5,625 nt of DNA from Anaerolineae bacterium (lineage in GTDB: Bacteria > Chloroflexota > Anaerolineae > Promineifilales > Promineifilaceae). Each line of letters begins with the position of its first letter. Within the stretch, counting starts at the first letter, position 1. Of this stretch, positions 5,585-5,625 are shown piece after piece. The notes beneath the pieces were generated by a model that was not told where the DNA came from, did no database searches, and worked only from the letters and a program-made list of their open reading frames with translations. The position numbers were made by a program, and so were the translations under genes. Location: NCBI GenBank assembly GCA_028277515.1, contig JANQGC010000269.1, forward strand, positions 1-5,625, in the 5' to 3' direction.

Positions 5585-5625
5585 AACGGGTCTTACGCTC
5601 CGGCCGCTTCGCCGTCACCTCAGAA
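5551..5625 (+). CDS. metF: Methylenetetrahydrofolate reductase, N-terminal fragment cut by the window edge
   Basis: Twenty-five codons are visible, in a different frame from metV. After a short leader they read GGRLERVLRSGRFAVTSE, which resembles the N-terminus of MetF-type reductases, where a helix (LERVL..G.F) leads into the first strand of the TIM barrel with its conserved V(T)xE. AAGGA lies 12 nt before the ATG at 5551, inside metV, and no other in-frame ATG is close. The position directly behind metV, with a 34-bp overlap, is the arrangement known for MetV-MetF complexes. The full protein should be about 300 residues and would catalyse reduction of methylene-tetrahydrofolate, receiving electrons through or with MetV. 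The assignment depends on few residues plus context. Confidence 0.75.
   Translation, partial: MDSEFKAGGRLERVLRSGRFAVTSE

Overview
The window carries six protein-coding genes (two cut by the window edges). They form two blocks, each arranged around a divergent promoter region. GC content looks close to balanced. Several features suggest a free-living bacterium of the Chloroflexota (Anaerolineae/Caldilineae-like): a short group I xylose isomerase, a metV-metF pair, and an SLC13 permease with internal RCK_C domains. This assignment rests on family resemblance read by eye and is an inference.

Left block (1-4288): a sugar/organic-acid locus. On the minus strand, an aldehyde dehydrogenase of the 2,5-dioxovalerate (alpha-ketoglutaric semialdehyde) type (1248-2831) is followed after 113 bp by the N-terminal two thirds of an SLC13/DASS-type permease (1-1134, running off the left edge, apparently starting at TTG). 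Divergently, on the plus strand, lies a complete xylose isomerase gene, xylA (3119-4288). The 287-bp intergenic region between them holds a near-consensus sigma70-type promoter for xylA, two related 35-37 bp units that each contain a perfect palindrome, and further inverted repeats. This looks like a shared pentose-responsive control region. The locus pairs the isomerase route (xylose to xylulose) with the terminal enzyme of the oxidative, non-phosphorylative pentose/sugar-acid route, whose product is 2-oxoglutarate. No dehydratase, kinase or regulator gene is visible here.

Right block (4289-5625): xylA converges on a small unrecognised four-helix membrane protein gene (4338-4772, minus). Divergent from that gene, metV (5039-5584) encodes the cysteine-rich partner of methylenetetrahydrofolate reductase. 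It overlaps the start of metF (5551 to the window end) by 34 bp. Together they would reduce methylene-tetrahydrofolate to methyl-tetrahydrofolate for methionine or C1 metabolism.

The window also contains 21 copies of the palindromic hexamer CGGCCG, in genes and between them, far above the one or two expected by chance. No RNA genes, CRISPR arrays, insertion sequences or phage genes were seen. The content is mostly ordinary metabolism. The most notable items are the duplicated operator-like palindromes and the hexamer enrichment.
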